In this document: piece by piece, positions 63,000 through 64,000 of the stretch
Position numbering within the stretch: position 1 is the stretch's first letter
How the letters are laid out: every line of letters starts with the position of its first letter
Source: Diplonema papillatum
Taxonomy: Eukaryota; Euglenozoa; Diplonemea; Diplonemida; Diplonemidae
Length of the DNA stretch: 64,000 bases
Assembly: GCA_030068145.1 (NCBI GenBank)
Contig: JAPJBO010000352.1
Location: 124,001 to 188,000, forward strand
Direction: 5' to 3'
The notes under the pieces: model-generated
What the model saw: only the letters and a program-made list of their open reading frames with translations
Databases searched by the model: none
What the model was told of the DNA's origin: nothing
Translations under genes and position numbers: made by a program

Positions 63000-63340
63000 G
63001 CAATCCTCAGCTGCTCCGTGCACCTACGAGGTGTGGTATCTACCACATACCACCACCACGTAGTACCACCGCGTAGTACCACAGGCACTACAGGGTACTC
63101 TGTAGGTAGTATGTAGGTAGTATGTAGGTAGTATGTATACCACCATACTACGTATGTGTGTATACTACCACGATACCATGCATCTAGGACCGCAGGATGG
63201 GAAATCCACCCACGCGGTGTGAGTATCCACTCACCTCCTGATGCTACGTGGTATCGCATACCACCACATGCACCTACGTAGTACCACCACATGGTACTAC
63301 AGGGTCGTATGTAGGTAGTATGTACGTACGTATGCACACA
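63000..63340. repeat. Short-motif repeat (gtaggtagtat / accaccacgtagtac)
   Basis: Dense degenerate repeats of gtagtatgtag and taccaccac; related to 50110-50310. Many local palindromes (tacgta, gtatac). Confidence 0.75.
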
Positions 63341-63937
63341 CACAAAAAGGATGTTGATGGTTTCTCCCCTCTATCCTCCGCCGAAAGAAGCCCAAGGCTG
63401 TCCCTCGAGTACTTCAGATGTATGGGTCTCCCCTAGCTTTCCGCACCGAAGTGCAGAGTCGGCGCCTATGTAGTATTTATTTTTTCCTGTTTCTTTTCCG
63501 GTCGATCGTCCTATGCCAGGTAGCGCCGACCGTCAGCCAAGTAAAAGAAGAATCCGTTTTCTGCAGTGGTGAAGAAATTGGGTCTCGTGAAAACCAGCGT
63601 AAGTCGAGTCGGTGGTCAATCCGAAAGGTGCAAGAGCGCCTGAATCTGAACGAAAAGTAACACGAACAACCCATCCACCCCACCCTTCGACTGCCGTCCA
63701 CTGATGCCAGCTAGGCATCCTAAAAAGAGCAAGCGAACCATACAGGTCGACATTTGTCGAGCTTCGAGGAAATACAAAACAGAGGCGCGAGATGCCGTTC
63801 CCGGCAGCTTATTATTATTGCCTTGTTTTCCAAAGGAAGAAAAAAAGAAAAGACGGCAGAAACACGCCCCACCCACCGGCTGTGAGCCACGCACACAAGC
63901 CTGGTGGCTAAAAGGTTCGCGTGAGCTTCCGCCTTAG
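63341..63937. other. No gene recognised
   Basis: Includes an R2 tail at 63355-63425. Confidence 0.5.
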
Positions 63938-64000
63938 CAAGAGGTTCGTCTTGACAAAGGGGATCCGAACAACCTGAAGAACAAGGACCTTGTGGCCTTC
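63938..64000 (+). CDS. Exon start at the window edge
   Basis: After a pyrimidine-led acceptor (gagcttccgccttag) an open phase-0 stretch with host codon usage reads EVRLDKGDPNNLKNKDLVAF up to the last base. It is probably an internal exon of a plus-strand gene continuing beyond the window. Too short to identify. Confidence 0.5.

Overview
This is nuclear DNA of a eukaryote, most likely a diplonemid (Euglenozoa). Three things point there. Positions 36437-36471 match the diplonemid/kinetoplastid spliced-leader exon, including the core ACAGTTTCTGTACT and the end TTTATTG. A fragment at 19393-19545 carries the Euglenozoa version of a conserved 18S rRNA block (TTAATGCTGCTGCTGTTAAA). A fossil reverse transcriptase at 25.7-26.6 kb recalls the VIPER/DIRS type of trypanosomatids. 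Host coding exons are GC-rich at third codon positions and are joined by GT-AG introns, often with GTATG-type donors. Most of the window is repeat.

Layout. (1) 1-10.8 kb: exons of a plus-strand gene with an Agenet/Tudor-like fold split between two exons (8964-9118 and 10482-10740). Two of its exons lie in tandem triplications in which only the last copy keeps an open frame. (2) 10.8-21 kb: minisatellites, TIR elements, dispersed repeats, an 18S rDNA fragment and a 200-bp (GT)n tract. (3) 21.2-45.9 kb: one large host gene for a CLU-domain/TPR protein of about 1,350 residues in seven exons. Its introns hold a DIRS/VIPER-like fossil, a Penelope-like retroelement and, in the last intron, a nearly full-length LINE. 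(4) 46-58.9 kb: an orphan BBE-type exon, a single-exon hotdog thioesterase with a mitochondrial presequence, and a membrane-anchored NIF/FCP1-type phosphatase. (5) 59.3-64 kb: a decayed hAT-like transposon, more MITE copies and the first 63 bases of an exon at the window edge.

Two elements stand out. At 29.8-33.1 kb a single 1,104-codon frame joins a Penelope-like reverse transcriptase to an apparently complete USP-type deubiquitinase domain, then two C2HC zinc fingers, with no GIY-YIG nuclease seen. At 36.4-45.0 kb a LINE encodes a coiled-coil ORF1, then an AlkB-like 2-oxoglutarate/Fe(II) dioxygenase, a canonical 2A peptide (DVEQNPGP), an APE endonuclease, a reverse transcriptase and a Cys/His-rich tail. 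The LINE starts with the spliced-leader sequence and is flanked by a 50-bp direct repeat that also occurs elsewhere in the window. This suggests retrotransposition of a trans-spliced transcript, or targeting of spliced-leader-type loci.

Limits: exon borders come from splice consensus and phase only; repeat families come from reading, not alignment; no database was searched.
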